DNA of 64,000 bases from Chelydra serpentina (GCA_037349315.1 JBAIAC010000048.1:40550501-40614500), one strand, 5' to 3'; positions 21,763 through 33,979 are shown, numbered from the stretch's first letter. The notes: a model not told the origin generated them from the sequence alone. Program-made: numbers and translations.

Positions 21763-22632
21763 ATAGAATCATAGAATCTCAGGGTTGGAAGGGACCTCGG
21801 GAGGTCATCTAGTCCAACCCCCTGCTCAAAGCAGGACCAACCCCAACTAGATCATCCCAGCCAGGGCTTTGTCAAGCCTGACCTTAAAACCTCTAAGGAA
21901 GGAGATTCCACCACCTCCCTAGGTAACCCATTCCAGTGCTTCATCACCCTACTAGTGAAAAAGTTTTTCCTAATATCCAACCTAAACCTCCCCCTCTGCA
22001 ACTTGAGACCATTACTCCTTGTTCTGTCATCTTCTACCACTGAGAACAGTCTAGATCCATCCTCTTTGGAACCCCCTTTTAGGTAGTTGAAAGCAGCTAT
22101 CAAATCCCCCCTCACTCTTCTCTTCTGCAAGCTAAACAATCCCAGTTCCCTCAGCCTCTCCTCATAAGTCATGTGCTCCAGCCCCCTAATCATTTTGGTT
22201 GCCCTCCGTTGGACTCTTTCCAATTTATCTACATACTTCTTGTAGTGTGGGGCCAAAAACTGGACACAGTACTCCAAATGAGGCCTCACCAGTGCCGAAT
22301 AGAGGGGAATAATCACGTCCCTCGATCTGCTGGAAATGCTCCTACTTATACAGCCCAAAATGCCGTTAGCCTTCTTGGCAACAAGGGCACACTGTTGACT
22401 CATATTCAGCTTTTCGTCCACTGTAACCCCTAGGTCCTTTTCTGCAGAACTGCTGCCCAGCCATTCGGTCCCTAGTCTGTAGCAGTGCATGGGATTCTTC
22501 CGTCCTAAGTGCAGGACTCTGCACTTGTCCTTGTTGAACCTCATCAGATTTCTTTTGGCCCAATCCTCTAATTTGTCTAGGTCCCTCTGTATCCTGTCCC
22601 TACCCTCCAGCATATCAACCACTCCTCCCAGA
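21763..22632 (-). mobile_element. CR1 LINE, 5'-truncated copy
   Basis: The 3' end (ATTCTATGATTCTATGA on the minus strand) is at 21763 and the element is truncated at about 22632, inside the region just after the RT catalytic box. The coding part of the 313-codon frame 21852-22793 from residue 59 on is CR1 ORF2 C-terminal sequence (for example [20 protein letters not shown]). It carries changes not in the 35-kb copy (W to L, D to Y, R to G) and a frameshift near the end. About 55 N-terminal residues of that frame come from unrelated flanking DNA. Confidence 0.95.
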
Positions 22633-24286
22633 CGTCTTAACACTAGAGGAGCCCTGCTGGTGAAGAGTGCTGATCTGGTCAATTGCCCACCCATCCTACT
22701 CCAGCTCCTTCCCCAGCCAACCTTGCCACAGGCTTTACCTGCCAGTGCATAGCCCCTGGTGAAGCGGGGTTGTGCCACAGCTTCTGCCCCCATTGATGGA
22801 CTTTCCCACGGAAAGAACCTGGATCCTTGTGTAAAATTAAAGCAGTGCAGGTGGTTACCTCTTCTCTTAAGGGTTGGATTTTAGGGCATTCTCAGAGAAG
22901 ATGCATTGATGTGCCTTTGTTTTTATGACATTTGGTTGTGCTAAAGTGCACCCAGAAGAGCTTTTTTCAGAGTCCAATTGTGCATGTTACAAAGAATGGA
23001 ATTCCATTTTAGCTGGAAAATTCTTTCCACAGTGTAATCACGTTCTTGTACTATTTTCAGGCCTTCAGTACCATTCTGTTCAGAAAACAGCTTGCAAATT
23101 CTGGATACCAGGTGTTTAGATTTAGGAATAACAATTTTCCAGTATGGGCGTATTCCAGGATACCAACTTATCTCCATCACTCCTTCCTCCATATAGCTTT
23201 TCAATTGAATATGTTTCCATCTCTGATTATGGGATAAATTACACAACTTCTGAGAGATAAGCAAAAGTTTCAACTATGCTACCCAGTTGGCTGAATGTGT
23301 AGGAGCAGAGTGGGTATATAAAGAGATTAATCACACTCAGTAGGGATTGTATGTGTGTACACAAATAAAGCTAAGACAGTCATCGCAATTGGGCCCAGAC
23401 ATGAAACCTGGCTATCAGTGAAGCCAGAAAAAGCATAAATCAACTTGTTGGACCAGTCATTTCAATGAGAATGGATACAGGAACCTGAGAGCAAGAATCT
23501 TCTACTGCACCCTAATCTGAGCTTGTGATGCTAAGAAATTAGTGTCAGAGGAAGAGAACTGCATTGGGAGCTCCAGTATACTCATTAGACAGTATCTTTC
23601 TCTGCGCACTAATATATCGGTTGTTCTGTATTATTGTTGTCTTCATTCATATTCAGATATTTTTGTTGCAATTCCTCTCCCTCCCACATTGTGGTTATTA
23701 TAATACCCTCTCTTTACATATGTACAGCTATGGTCTATGACACTGGAAAAGTCTACACTGACATACATACTTGAGTACTGGTCTGTGTACATGATCATGT
23801 ATGCTCCCCATAGCCGTGCTGAGTGTCCACATTATGCTGTGCTGAACACGGGTATAAAGCTGTGTACATGTGTATACCCATGTCCACACTGCTGCTGGTA
23901 TGTGACGTTAGCACTACCATTTCAGGGGCAGTACCCCAGGGTTCTGTGCATCACAGGGTGACACTCTAGGAGCTGCTTTGCTGTGTGATGTTGATACTGT
24001 CCCCTGCCTTCACACATTTGCTGATGACACTTCCTGATCATGTTGCCCCCTCACTATTATTCTCTTCCAAACAGGGCAGAAGACATAGCACAATGGGATG
24101 ATTAACCAGTTCTGCTCCTGCTCTTTATTGCAGGACAGATGGTTATCAGTGGAGTAGGTGAGAAGCGAAATACTGGATGGAATTTGGGCAGAACTGTCCG
24201 ACATGTAAAAGATGGCTGATCTTGAAGATAAATGACAATTCCTGTAGCTCACATCGTACAGATATAGTGAATGCCAATATTACCAT
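22633..24286. other. No recognised gene
   Basis: AT-rich, stop-rich DNA. None of the short frames shows a motif that I recognise. Confidence 0.55.
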
Positions 24287-24294
24287 GGTATGCC

Positions 24295-25009
24295 CAGGCT
24301 TTAGGGGCTGCAGCCCAGGGCCCCGGACTAAGGGGGGACCCCAGAGCAGCAGGGCTCAGGCAGGCTGCCTGCATGCCGTGGCCCCATGCCGTTCCTGGAA
24401 GTGGCCAGCTGCTGGCACGTCTCTGCAGTCCCTGGCGGGGGGGAAGGGGAAGGTGGCTCCGTGCGCTGCCTCTGCCCCCAGCACCTTCTCGGTGCATTGC
24501 TCCTTCAGCAGTGCATGGAGACACGCTATCCCCCTCTCCCCAGGGGCGCGCAGAGACGTGCCAGCAGCTGGCCGCTTCTGGGAGTGGCGTGGGGCCACGG
24601 CATGCCAGCAGGCAGCCTGCCTGAGCCCTGCTGCGCTGCTGGCCAGAAGCAGCCTGTGGTAAGCACCTCCCGGCTGGAGCCTACACCTTGCACCCTCTCC
24701 TGCACCCCAACCCTCTGCCCCAGGTCAGAATCCCCTCCTGCACCCAAACTCCCTCCCAGACAGAAACTAATATAACAGCTGTTCTAAGATAAGAAGTCGG
24801 CTATTTTGAATTAACTTAACTATATTCTACATGTTTTAAGACTGAAATGTAACCACAGAACAGCTTTATGTTAATGAAAAGGCAAATTTAGTGTAGTGCT
24901 AATAGCCTCGATGACATAATTGTGACAATTTTGTTTTAAATTAGGAAAAAGACTTATATACAGGGGCCCTACAAAATCTAATATCCACAGGAGAGTTAAT
25001 CCCGCCCTG
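24295..25009 (-). mobile_element. hAT-like element, family D (715 bp) with long internal inverted arms
   Basis: A perfect 8-bp duplication GGTATGCC flanks it (24287-24294 and 25010-25017). The minus-strand end reads CAGGGCGGGATTAACTC and the other end CAGGCTTTAGGGGCTGC, so the terminal repeats are short. The interior contains imperfect inverted arms of about 80 bp, 24346-24426 and 24550-24634. The right part is AT-rich. Frames of 161, 129 and 117 codons over the palindromic part are compositional. No transposase is seen, so it is non-autonomous. Confidence 0.85.
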
Positions 25010-25202
25010 GGTATGCCCTGAGGTGGAACATCACTTCTGGAGCAGAAGAACCAGAAGGGTACGGTGGGATCTCATAGTTTTGGAAACCTGGGATTACTAG
25101 TAATTGCTTGAGAACTTCTGAATGAGGAAATAGATCTTCATGGAGCTGTGTGAGGAGCCTGCACCACACCTTTAGCACCAGAACACTTGAATCAGGGAAG
25201 CC

Positions 25203-25484
25203 ATGCTGGGTCAGAAGATGGCAACATCAGACAGCTATTGGCTTATTGCTACCTTTGGGGTTAGAAAGTCCACTGTTGGGATTGTGGTTGTGCAGGTTTG
25301 TGAGGCAATCGACACTGTGATCTACTCATTGACGGTTGCCATAACATATTTTCCAGAAATAATAGTGGATTTGAAAGGATGGGATTTCCAAACTGCAGGG
25401 ACCATCAATAGCACCCGTAGCCCAATACTTTGCCCACCACAAGGGGCAATCACGTACGTGAACCAGAAAGGTCACTATTCATGA
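25203..25484 (+). pseudogene. HARBI1-like (PIF/Harbinger) transposase fragment
   Basis: The 93-codon frame reads KMATSDSYWLIATFGVRKST followed by VGIVVVQVCEAIDTV. This matches the helix-turn-helix region of HARBI1-type transposases (S-Y-R-x-I-x-x-x-F-G-V-G-K-S-T-V). It then has GWDFQTAGTINSTRSPILCP and PQGAITYVNQKGHYS, matching G-F-P-x-C-x-G-A-I-D-G-T-H-I and Y-x-N-R-K-G-Y-x-S. The first catalytic aspartate (A-I-D-G) is asparagine here (T-I-N-S), and a stop follows HYS. The transposase was a nuclear DDE enzyme and this remnant is dead. Domesticated HARBI1 itself is unlikely because the frame is short and broken. Confidence 0.8.
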
Positions 25485-25869
25485 AGGCCATTTGCAAGGC
25501 TTAATGGCCCACAGAGGGAATGCAACTGTGAACACTGGCCAAATGTTACTGTCTCTGCACCTGTCTCCTTGTCCTCCTCCTGACAAGCGGGGAAATGAAG
25601 GGAGGAAATCATTCTTGGGGAAAACTGGGGACTTCTCCTCTGGCAGGCTATTACTGGGGCTCTGGGATTCCCGCAGGTTCATCGTTCCTCCCCTGGACAC
25701 TTGGGTGGGTCCCTCTATGAGGGGTTTCCAGATGCTGGTGGAGGGTGAGATCCTGGGAGTCTCTGAAGGCTCCCTGTTCTCCTCCCAGTCACTTGGGGGT
25801 TCCTTGAAAGAGGATCTTCCAGCTTAGCAGCACCCTAGGTGGCAGCAGAAGGAGGAGGAGGAGGGTCAT

Positions 25870-26311
25870 GGTGTTTCATGGACAGGTTCAGTGGCCTCAG
25901 CAGAGGCTGACCTCAAACTTGTTCAGCCACCAGTTCAATGTGCCTCTCCATTAGGGAATGCTCCCATTCCCTAAGGCGTGCCTCCTACTCCAGGAACTGG
26001 TTCATCAATGTCTTTTCCTGCTGAAGAGCCCACTCCTCCCATGCCTTGAGGAATTTAAACTGCTCCTGGGTTTTCTTGTCCATCCCTATGAGCAGCTCCT
26101 CCAGGGTCCTTCTCCATCTGCCTCTCCTGTCTCTAGGAAGCTGCTCCTGCCCTCTTGGTGGAACGGTTTCCCTCTTAGGAGCGGACGGTCCTGCCAATTC
26201 CAAGAGAAGAGTAGCATTATAGATATATTTTTTCCTTTTGAAGAAGCTGTAAATCTCCCCACATAACATAACTTTGCTGTAGAAGGCCACAATTTTGATA
26301 CTTTTCAGCAT
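25870..26311 (-). pseudogene. Myb/SANT-like protein, C-terminal coiled-coil remnant
   Basis: The minus-strand frame (25985-26311, 108 codons) contains RRTLEELLIGMDKKTQEQFK and AWEEWALQQEKTLMNQFLE, then after a stop REWEHSLMERHIELVAEQV. This Glu/Gln/Trp-rich helix resembles the C-terminal tail of the Myb-like accessory protein of Harbinger transposons, which carries the transposase to DNA and into the nucleus. The assignment is by style and context rather than an exact motif. Confidence 0.5.
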
Positions 26312-27640
26312 TCTAGGAATGCATTGATTAGACTATCTGGTTTTCAGGTAGCTTTTGCAGCCATGAGGAAGGATCAGAGGCTACTAATGGTTACAAAAGC
26401 AAACCCCAAAACCCTCCTATTTTAAAAAATGTAAACTGTCCATAGTGTCTCAAGGTGAGGCAGGAGGAGGCAGCAGTTTCTTTCAGGAGCTATGTTACCA
26501 GTTTGCAATGTCTTATTTAAAGGCTGGCCAACATTTGGTGAAAATAGTGGTTTTCAAGATACCAGAATGGAAAAAAAGAAGTGCCATTCCAGTCCTGTGG
26601 AAGAGATCTGTCAATCGATGCCAGAGAGATGTCTCTGCTAATGGTCACCTCTCTACAAATTGCTGAATGGAGGTGTTTGGTCAGCTTCTTCTTAGCAATG
26701 TGCCTCAGGTGGCATGTGACCAGGATTCATCACCAAATTTGGGCCTCTGGTTGGATCATGAACCTCCCCAGCCCGGCCGATGGACCAAGCAGTTTTGCAC
26801 TGCTGTTGAACCTCAAGCTCCAGCTGGAGTTTTCTGCTACACCAGAAATTTGCTGAAATATGCTTACAGGACTGGGAGACAATTGGACTGGAAATTGACT
26901 ATATGCTCAGATAACATAAAGCGTTTCTGTGGTTTGCAACTCCCTTTGCACAATCTCCTCCCCACCCCCACCCCTGCCCCTCTCTGGCATCACCAGAACA
27001 TCCTGCTTCTGCCTGCCTAACAACAGTAAAACGGACAGGAAAAGACAGAGACAGACCACAACTTTATTTGGTTCCCTGAAGTTTTAGATCAGCACCACAA
27101 GGCCCTCCTCTCTCCACTGCCAAGGGGCATCACACTATTTATCCAACCACTCGACCACCTTCTCACACCCATTTTCCCCAACTTGTACTGCATAGCTTGA
27201 GGCAAAGAGAGGCCAGACACCAGGGACAGAGACAGTAAACATTTTGTAATCTTCCAAAGGAGAATGACTGCTGTGACTAACAACCAAGGTGTTCCCCTCC
27301 CGGACCTAATCTCCCCTTCACCCCAATCCTCCTTCTATTCTGAGTGGATCCTGTTTGTCCGGGGACCATCTCTGCCTGACCGCTGGCTGAGAAATGCACA
27401 GACTTGGGGACACAATGATTTTTCATTAATAATCTGTTTTTAAGACCTAGCTTTAGCTAAATGCATAATAATGGTTCATCAGAAATAAATAAAACCACTG
27501 ATTTATAGCCATGTCTTGCTTGGGGATCATTTCAGGATGGAGCAAAGTGGCAGCTGGATGGGGTATGGAGGAAGTTGGAGGAATGTAAGGGGATGTGGCA
27601 TGACAGTGCTGTAGCTTCAGCACTGCAGTTCAAATACAGA
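26312..27640. other. Unassigned DNA inside the Harbinger region
   Basis: Overlapping plus-strand frames of 73, 91 and 117 codons (26445-27020) have no motif that I recognise. A pyrimidine-rich run lies at about 26952-26985. It may be part of the transposon or a later insertion. Confidence 0.4.
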
Positions 27641-27914
27641 CATAGCAATGCATGGCATATTACCTGCTAAGGAAGAGTTAGTGCACAATACTTCATATGC
27701 CCCGGGACTTAAAATCAGGACTGTAGCACCAGAGCAAGAGGCGATATTGGAGGGGAGGGTGCAGGGGAAGGTCTATTGTAACTTACCAGCCTCTGGTTCT
27801 GGTTCCTGCCATGGCTCAGGGTCTTCCTCATGTTTGTCAGGGGGCTTCCTCAACCAGCTCCTCCACATAGAGGAATCCACAGAATCACATGCTCCTTGTC
27901 TTCGGGGGCATCCT

Positions 27915-28270
27915 CTATGGTCCCTGCTGCCTCCTCACCCTAGCCCTCATCAGTATCCCATCAGACAAGGTAGGGTTGAGGAGGGGATTATGAGCCACTT
28001 CAAGCTCTGTACTGGGAGGCCCTGACAGCACCCAGTCGCACTCCTGTAGAAGGGGCATGGATGAGTCCTCCTGGAGCGACTGTTGGTATCTTTTGCCCTC
28101 TGGTCCAAGATCCTTGGGTGCTTTATGCGTTCCTGGCACTGGGCCAGAGTCTGCTGTCTGCCTGCTCTAGCCTCTGTGACATATCGCAGTACAGGTGTAT
28201 CTGCCTGCCATTCCAGGAGACATCATGGATAATAGTGTACTCCGACAACACATTGATCTACACCCAGGTG
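27915..28270 (-). pseudogene. Myb/SANT-like DNA-binding domain remnant
   Basis: On the minus strand about 28000-28200 reads LAQCQERIKHPRILDQRAKD then TNSRSRRTHPCPFYRSA. This fits the third helix and tail of the Myb/SANT-like domain (Q-C-x-x-K-I-K-x-L-R ... K-D-x-N-x-R-S-G-R ... C-P-F-Y). The open stretch 27915-28139 covers part of it in another frame. Frameshifts and stops break it. Together with 25203-25484 it identifies a Harbinger element. Confidence 0.5.
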
Positions 28271-28400
28271 TGACCGGTGGGTCAGGTGGCTGCTCTCAGA
28301 GCAGGAGCTGTACTCACCTGTATTGATTATAACAGTGCAACGGGAAGTGTTCTAATGTGGTCAGCCACACTCACTGCTACCTTTTACTCCATCCACATTG

Positions 28401-30356
28401 CAAACTGGCACGGGCACCAGGCCATGCCACGGCCTGAGGTGTGTACTTACCCACACCCCTTAGGCATGCCAGCTTATTCACCTTCTGCTTGCCTTCAGAC
28501 ACATGCTTTTGGAATTTAGGTGTGGAGAATAGGAGGGTTATGGCACAAACACGAGCATGGACATGTATACAGTCACTGTGCCCCATACATCCCAGAAAAT
28601 TTTTGGCTCATCTTCATGTGTCTCAGTTCTGTTTCCAGATGGTTTCTGCCCCTCAATGGTGTCAGCTAGAACTGCATCCTGGAACTGAGAGGAAATTATC
28701 CCATGGCTACTGGCCCAGAGATGCCCTCATAAAAGAATCTTATATATGTTTCACTTACTGTGACCTAAAACACACATTTTTTTCTCCACTCTAATTTTTT
28801 ATGCCCCACAGAAAATGCAGGAAATATTTGTTTAAAGATGTAATATAAGGAGGAATTCCCATGCTGTTCATTTTGGATTTCAAAGGCAATAATTTATTGG
28901 TCAGTAAGCTTAACTGGAGAATTTGACATTTTTGAGGGCAATGGCTATGTAAATGCATCTTGATATTCTCCCGCTTGTGTCTTAAAAAACTGGCGCACTG
29001 ATATCACTTTCTTCATGTGACTGAACAGAGAAAACAGAGCCATAAAAACAGTTTTTTACTGAGCAGAGTTCCTGTGGATTATGTCTTACAAAAATCTGTG
29101 CAGCTTTATAAAGAAACAAATTAATTAGTAAAAAGAACAGAGAAAACCAAATCAATTTAGTTACATATTTTCAAATATTAAAAATTGGTTAATGTTAAAA
29201 CAAAGGAATTCAACAGTTCACCTCTGACTGGCCAGAAGGAATTGATTTTGTTCCTTGAATGTGTCAATGGGAAAGCATTTCTCTGGCTGAATAAAATTCA
29301 AGGCAGAAATTAATCTCCTTAATTGCACTTTGTCCAGTAAAGCTGGGTGAGTAGTTAAGTTATTTAATATAGTTGTTCATCACCCAATGTAATTAAAAAG
29401 ACAATTTAGCCATTGTTTGTGACAGCGCTTCCTTAATAAAAGTATATTATTTGTATAGCCTCGTAGTTCTACATCTTGGTTAGCCCAGTGGTTCTACATG
29501 AGCCCTAGGTAAACTGGGCCTTTTCATGGGATCACAACAATTTCTATGAAAAAAAAAATGTCTAGCCCGGCTGAAAGCGAAGAAAACCTTCTAAATATAA
29601 ATACCTGTGTGGTGACTTGGTACATTAGAGTGCATAGCATTGGGAAATGCACAAGTCATGGACATTTCAATAAGAATCTATAATTTAAACTCTGCCGTAT
29701 GTTAAAATATGAAATTATCACACACGTGCATTTAATCCAAAAGTTTACTTTGGCAACATATGGTACATTAATCTTTAACTAAATTAACATACATAACATT
29801 ATGTATGATGGCATTTGGGGCTCTTTGGCTGAAGCAGCACAAAGAATAAGGCGTCAGAGAAGGGAAAAACCCCTGCTATAGACCTACCATATAATAAGGC
29901 CTGAGCCTGCAGTCCATATTCCCACTGATGGCAAGACTGGGATTTTATCTGTTATACCAATAAAATAAAAACCAGCAGGATCTTATTAAAGGGGATAAGA
30001 CAAAATGTCACATTTATTGTGAATACAAAAAGAATCATAGTAAGCAGTCAGTTATTCATTCAGTTTCACATTCATTCATACACACACACACAGGTTCTGC
30101 ATAGATGTCATAGTTACCAGCCTAGAAGTTGCTCATGCCAAGTTACTGGCCAGGTAACCTGGGCATGAGGGTGGAGTCGAGTCCTTGTCAGATGCATGTG
30201 ATGCTCCTGGAGGGTGGTAGCAGAGCCAGACTCAAAGTCCTCAGTTTTTAGAGGCCATTTTTATAGGAATTAATTCCTATGTTAGTCTAAGGGAACTGTT
30301 TCATCCTGCTGTTGCTAACTCAATCAGCAGATGACACATTCCTGATGTTTGTGCTG
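28401..30356. other. No recognised gene or repeat
   Basis: AT-rich DNA with dense stops after about 28800. A CA run lies near 30080. No repeat ends identified. Confidence 0.55.
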
Positions 30357-30359
30357 TCA

Positions 30360-30655
30360 GGGCTGGTCTACACTAACCCCCCAATTCGAACTAAGATACG
30401 CAACTTCAGCTATGTGAATAACGTAGCTGAAGTCGAACTATCTTAGTTCGAATGAAAACGTACTTACCCGGGGTCCACACACGGCGCGCAGGCTTCCCCG
30501 TCGACTCCGCCTACTCCGTTCGTCGAGCTGGATTACCAGCGTCGACGGGAGAGCACTTCCTAGTTCGATTTATCGCGTCTAGACAAGACGCGATAAATCG
30601 AACCCAGAACATCGATCCGACGCCTCCGATCCAGCCGGTAAGTGTAGCCCTACCC
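30360..30655. mobile_element. Harbinger-like miniature element, CpG-rich, two internal hairpins
   Basis: Ends GGGCTGGTCTACACT and, inverted, GGGTAGGGCTACACT (12 of 15 identical) with a 3-bp TCA duplication (30357-30359 and 30656-30658). One internal hairpin has 18-bp perfect arms (GTTCGATTTATCGCGTCT, about 30561-30578, with its complement to 30603). Another pairs TAAGATACGCAACTTCAGCT with its imperfect complement before 30446. CpG is frequent, unlike the flanks. A 3-bp duplication fits PIF/Harbinger, but TCA is not the usual TWA. The 106-codon frame 30452-30772 is not a gene. Confidence 0.75.
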
Positions 30656-30658
30656 TCA

Positions 30659-33600
30659 GATGTTATCTTGTTTTTCCCATCCTTTGAGATGGTCGGGTGG
30701 ATCCCAGTTTACCCTCCGGGGGGGTTGTCTGGTCATTCCCACTTGATGATGCCTTCAGCCGATGGTCACTGAATTCCTAGGATGGCACCTCCCTGATCAT
30801 TCATTCATTATCTACACCAAGCATTCATCCACATACAGACTGTCTTCACCACTTTCGGGGTGGGTACTAATTTCTAGGTACAAAGCATGCATAAAGAACA
30901 AAGTCAAATAACTTGTTTGCAAGTTTCTCATAGCAATACAGTATCTTTCTGAGAACAGATACAATCAATGGTTTACACAGACAGTAGCTTGTAAGTTTAA
31001 CAAGGGATCCACGAGAACTTTTACTTGGTAATGCTATGAGGTTTAAATTGTGGAGGACAAATTATGGGGAGTTACTTTCACTTGGGGAACCACTTTCAGT
31101 ACCTTCTTTAATATCCCTACATATCAAGACCTGTCTCTTGTCCAGGTGGGCAATGGTTTTCAGACTCAATAGTTGCATTTCACCATTCACCTGAAATTAG
31201 TAGTTTATTTTGTATGTGCTGCTGTCCTGCTGAGGAAGTTATGGTAATTCTTGTTTGCTGAACATATGGCCATCACAGAGTCACATGATAGGAGCTCTGT
31301 GTCTAGCTACATGGCTACAAAATCTTTTAAAGCAGTACTTGAAAATGGCCACTCATGGTGATCTGACTCTTTCTGACTGACTGTCTGCTATGATATTATT
31401 TGGTGCCTGCCAGGAGCAGAACAGGCAGGATTCATTCCCCGCTATCTGTTCAGGAAGTCCCTAATAACCATACTGCCTGTGAAAATATGCCCTGGCTACC
31501 TTCTGTGAAGGGTTGACTTGAGAGTCATTCCAAGTGTCAAGCTCTCTAGGAGGAGCAGCAGCTCAATGGCATGGAATCATTGTTTCACAGAACTGAGTGC
31601 AGCTCCATCTGGAAAGAGGATCTCACAGATCCAATGATGGCACTGAGTTTCCCCAGAGCTGAACGTTCTGTGTCATTGATGGCACCCTCTGCAAAATGTT
31701 GAAGGAATAAAGGTTCTGGAAAAAACTGCCCTGTAACCAACCCCATGGAGCTGTTGGGGGGAATAGACTGGATTTAGCACTGAGGGATTCCCGTGCAGAT
31801 TAATTATGTATGATTAATTACGTATGGGATTAATACACTTGGTCAGTAGGATATGCAATCCCTTAGTTGTCAAGCACTTCTTAAAATAAAGTTTTGTAGC
31901 TTCGGGGACAGATACAACTGCTACAGTGTGGCTCAGTGAAGACAACATTATGAAGAAGGAAAAAATCCTTACACTTTGACATTTGCCTGCGAAGCTGGAG
32001 GGAGGAAGAATGAGACCTCTAGATTCTCAGGTGGTATTTAAACATTCTAACCACTGTACAATATAGACGTTTCTTAAAGATTTATGATTTCTATGGCAAT
32101 CTTTTTTCCCCTGTGAAGCATTTTTTCTGCTTAAGTATTTATACAAATAGAAAGCCGTGCTCTTTTCTTTCAAAGTCAGCAAAATTTGGTCTAAGAGGAT
32201 TTCTAAATGAAGGGGAAAAATGTTATTTAAAAAACATACCTTAATTTAGCATAGAAACATTTTCTGGACTTCCTTTTATGCTCCCCATCCAGCTGGCTTG
32301 CACGTTACCTATTACTCTGCCTGGCCTTTATGCATGTGTGTTTGGTTTGGTTTTGAGGGAAAGGAATTGGAGATAATCCACAAACAGGCGCTCTGATGCT
32401 TCATAAAATAAAATTGCTCCAGACAAACCATTGTTTGTGACTAGAGGATGTCACTTCACATAGCAGGACTAAGGGGCTACCTCCTTCATGTTTAACTCAA
32501 GTTTGTTTTGATTCTCATTAATGAGAAGGGAAAAATTAATAACCCTAATTGTATCCTAGAATTCCAAATGCTATTGATTTAGTGCATGATGCCAGACCTC
32601 CAGTTACTGCACTTGCAACACAGATTCTGTTCATTGAAGGCATAGGAGTCTTTATGACTTCAGATCATACAAACACCTGTAATGCAGAGCAGAGAGAGAG
32701 TTAGGGGTTTGTATGAAACAGAACTTAAGCTAAAATGTCTCAAACACAGTTTAACATGGCTGGACAACTTGATTCAATAGCCTAACAGTAAGTCACATGG
32801 TTTAAGTTTTTCTGTTCCTTCATCTAGTATTAATGGCCTGGCTTAACAGAGTAAAACAACAAACTGCAATTTATTTTCTGTAACCACATATTCCTAGAAC
32901 TTTGAACCATTGTATATTTAGGCAATAAAGGCATTCAAAGCATAAACTTATAGCAGACACCTGTAATGCAGTGCAGATAGAGACTCAGTGGTTTGTATGA
33001 AATGAGGCTCAAACTAAATTGTCTGCCCCTATACTACAACAACCCCAGCCAGCCAGGGTAGGGAGCATCTAGAAAGTATAACCTCAGGCGAAAACCTCAG
33101 GGAGGGGAATGGGTGAGGTTCCAAATACTTCAACCATTGTGAAAACTTTAGTTATCAATGTGAGATCACAGCACTCCCTTTTGTGTATGTCTTACATTAC
33201 CACTGGCTGAGCTTTGCAGAAGAGAATCTGTTTTATTGTATTTCAGCCAGGGTTTTATCAATACCTATTTCTTGCCAAGATAGGGAGCACCTATTTTGGT
33301 CTTTAGATGTGCTTTGACATTCCGCTGAAATTAGTGGGTTCTTATATGAGATACCTTCCTACTGGAGATATTTTGAAGAAAATAGAAATATTATTCTTTT
33401 CTTAGACATTAGTTTGGCTTCAGTTTCACTCCAAAACTAATTTCAATTTTTAGATCTTTTATTTTTGGAATAAACTTCAGTGTGATATTTATGGACCTGG
33501 ACACAGGCAAATTTATCTGATTCCCTGCCTCCCCTACCCTTTAAATCTTTGTTTTACCACTGATCCTATTGTGCTGACCTGTCCCTTTAAATGTTTGAGC

Positions 33601-33772
33601 ACTCCCCCATCCCCAGTGCAAAACTTCACTTTCATGTTGTTTTCAGGTTTGCTGCCAGAACAATAAAGATTTCTGCTGCAGCTAGCTGTGCTTAAATGAG
33701 CTCCTCTGTGTCTGCATGTCCTTTTCTGCTGGCTCGAACTAGAGCACCTATTTACAAAGAGAACTGTGAATG
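30659..33772. other. No recognised gene; one duplicated 68-bp segment
   Basis: About 3.1 kb of AT-rich, stop-rich DNA. Segments 32673-32740 and 32957-33024 are direct repeats (about 81% identical, starting ACACCTGTAATGCAG). No other structure recognised. Confidence 0.55.
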
Positions 33773-33780
33773 GGGTAGAC

Positions 33781-33971
33781 CAGTGGCGTAGCCAGGTTTA
33801 GAGCACAGGGGAAGCGGAGCTAAAAAAAGGCACCGGGAGCAAAAAAAAAAAATGCTCCGCTCCAGCTGGCTGCAGCGTAGGAGCAAAAGGCTTTGGAGCA
33901 CAAAAAAGGCGCCGCTTCTGCTCAGTGCGTGAGCGGCCGCTCCCCCTGCTCCCCCCTTGGCTATGCTACTG
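33781..33971. mobile_element. hAT-like miniature element, family E (191 bp)
   Basis: Ends CAGTGGCGTAGCCA and TGGCTATGCTACTG (12 of 14 complementary) and a perfect 8-bp duplication GGGTAGAC (33773-33780 and 33972-33979). The interior has A runs and GGAGCAAAA-like repeats. No coding sequence. Confidence 0.9.
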
Positions 33972-33979
33972 GGGTAGAC

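Larger units (their letters stand above)
25018..28400. mobile_element. Decayed PIF/Harbinger transposon region with two opposed ORFs
   Basis: A HARBI1-like transposase remnant on + (about 25195-25500) and a Myb/SANT-like protein remnant on - (about 25870-26311 and 27990-28270) are the two proteins Harbinger transposons encode. They are in convergent orientation. Terminal repeats were not found, so the limits are only those of recognisable coding sequence. The middle (26312-27640) is unexplained and could be intron, later insertion or unrelated DNA. Confidence 0.6.

Noticed and set aside
24177..24775. Open frames of 161 and 129 codons over 24.2-24.8 kb
   Set aside because: They cover a palindromic GC-rich transposon interior and exist on both strands.
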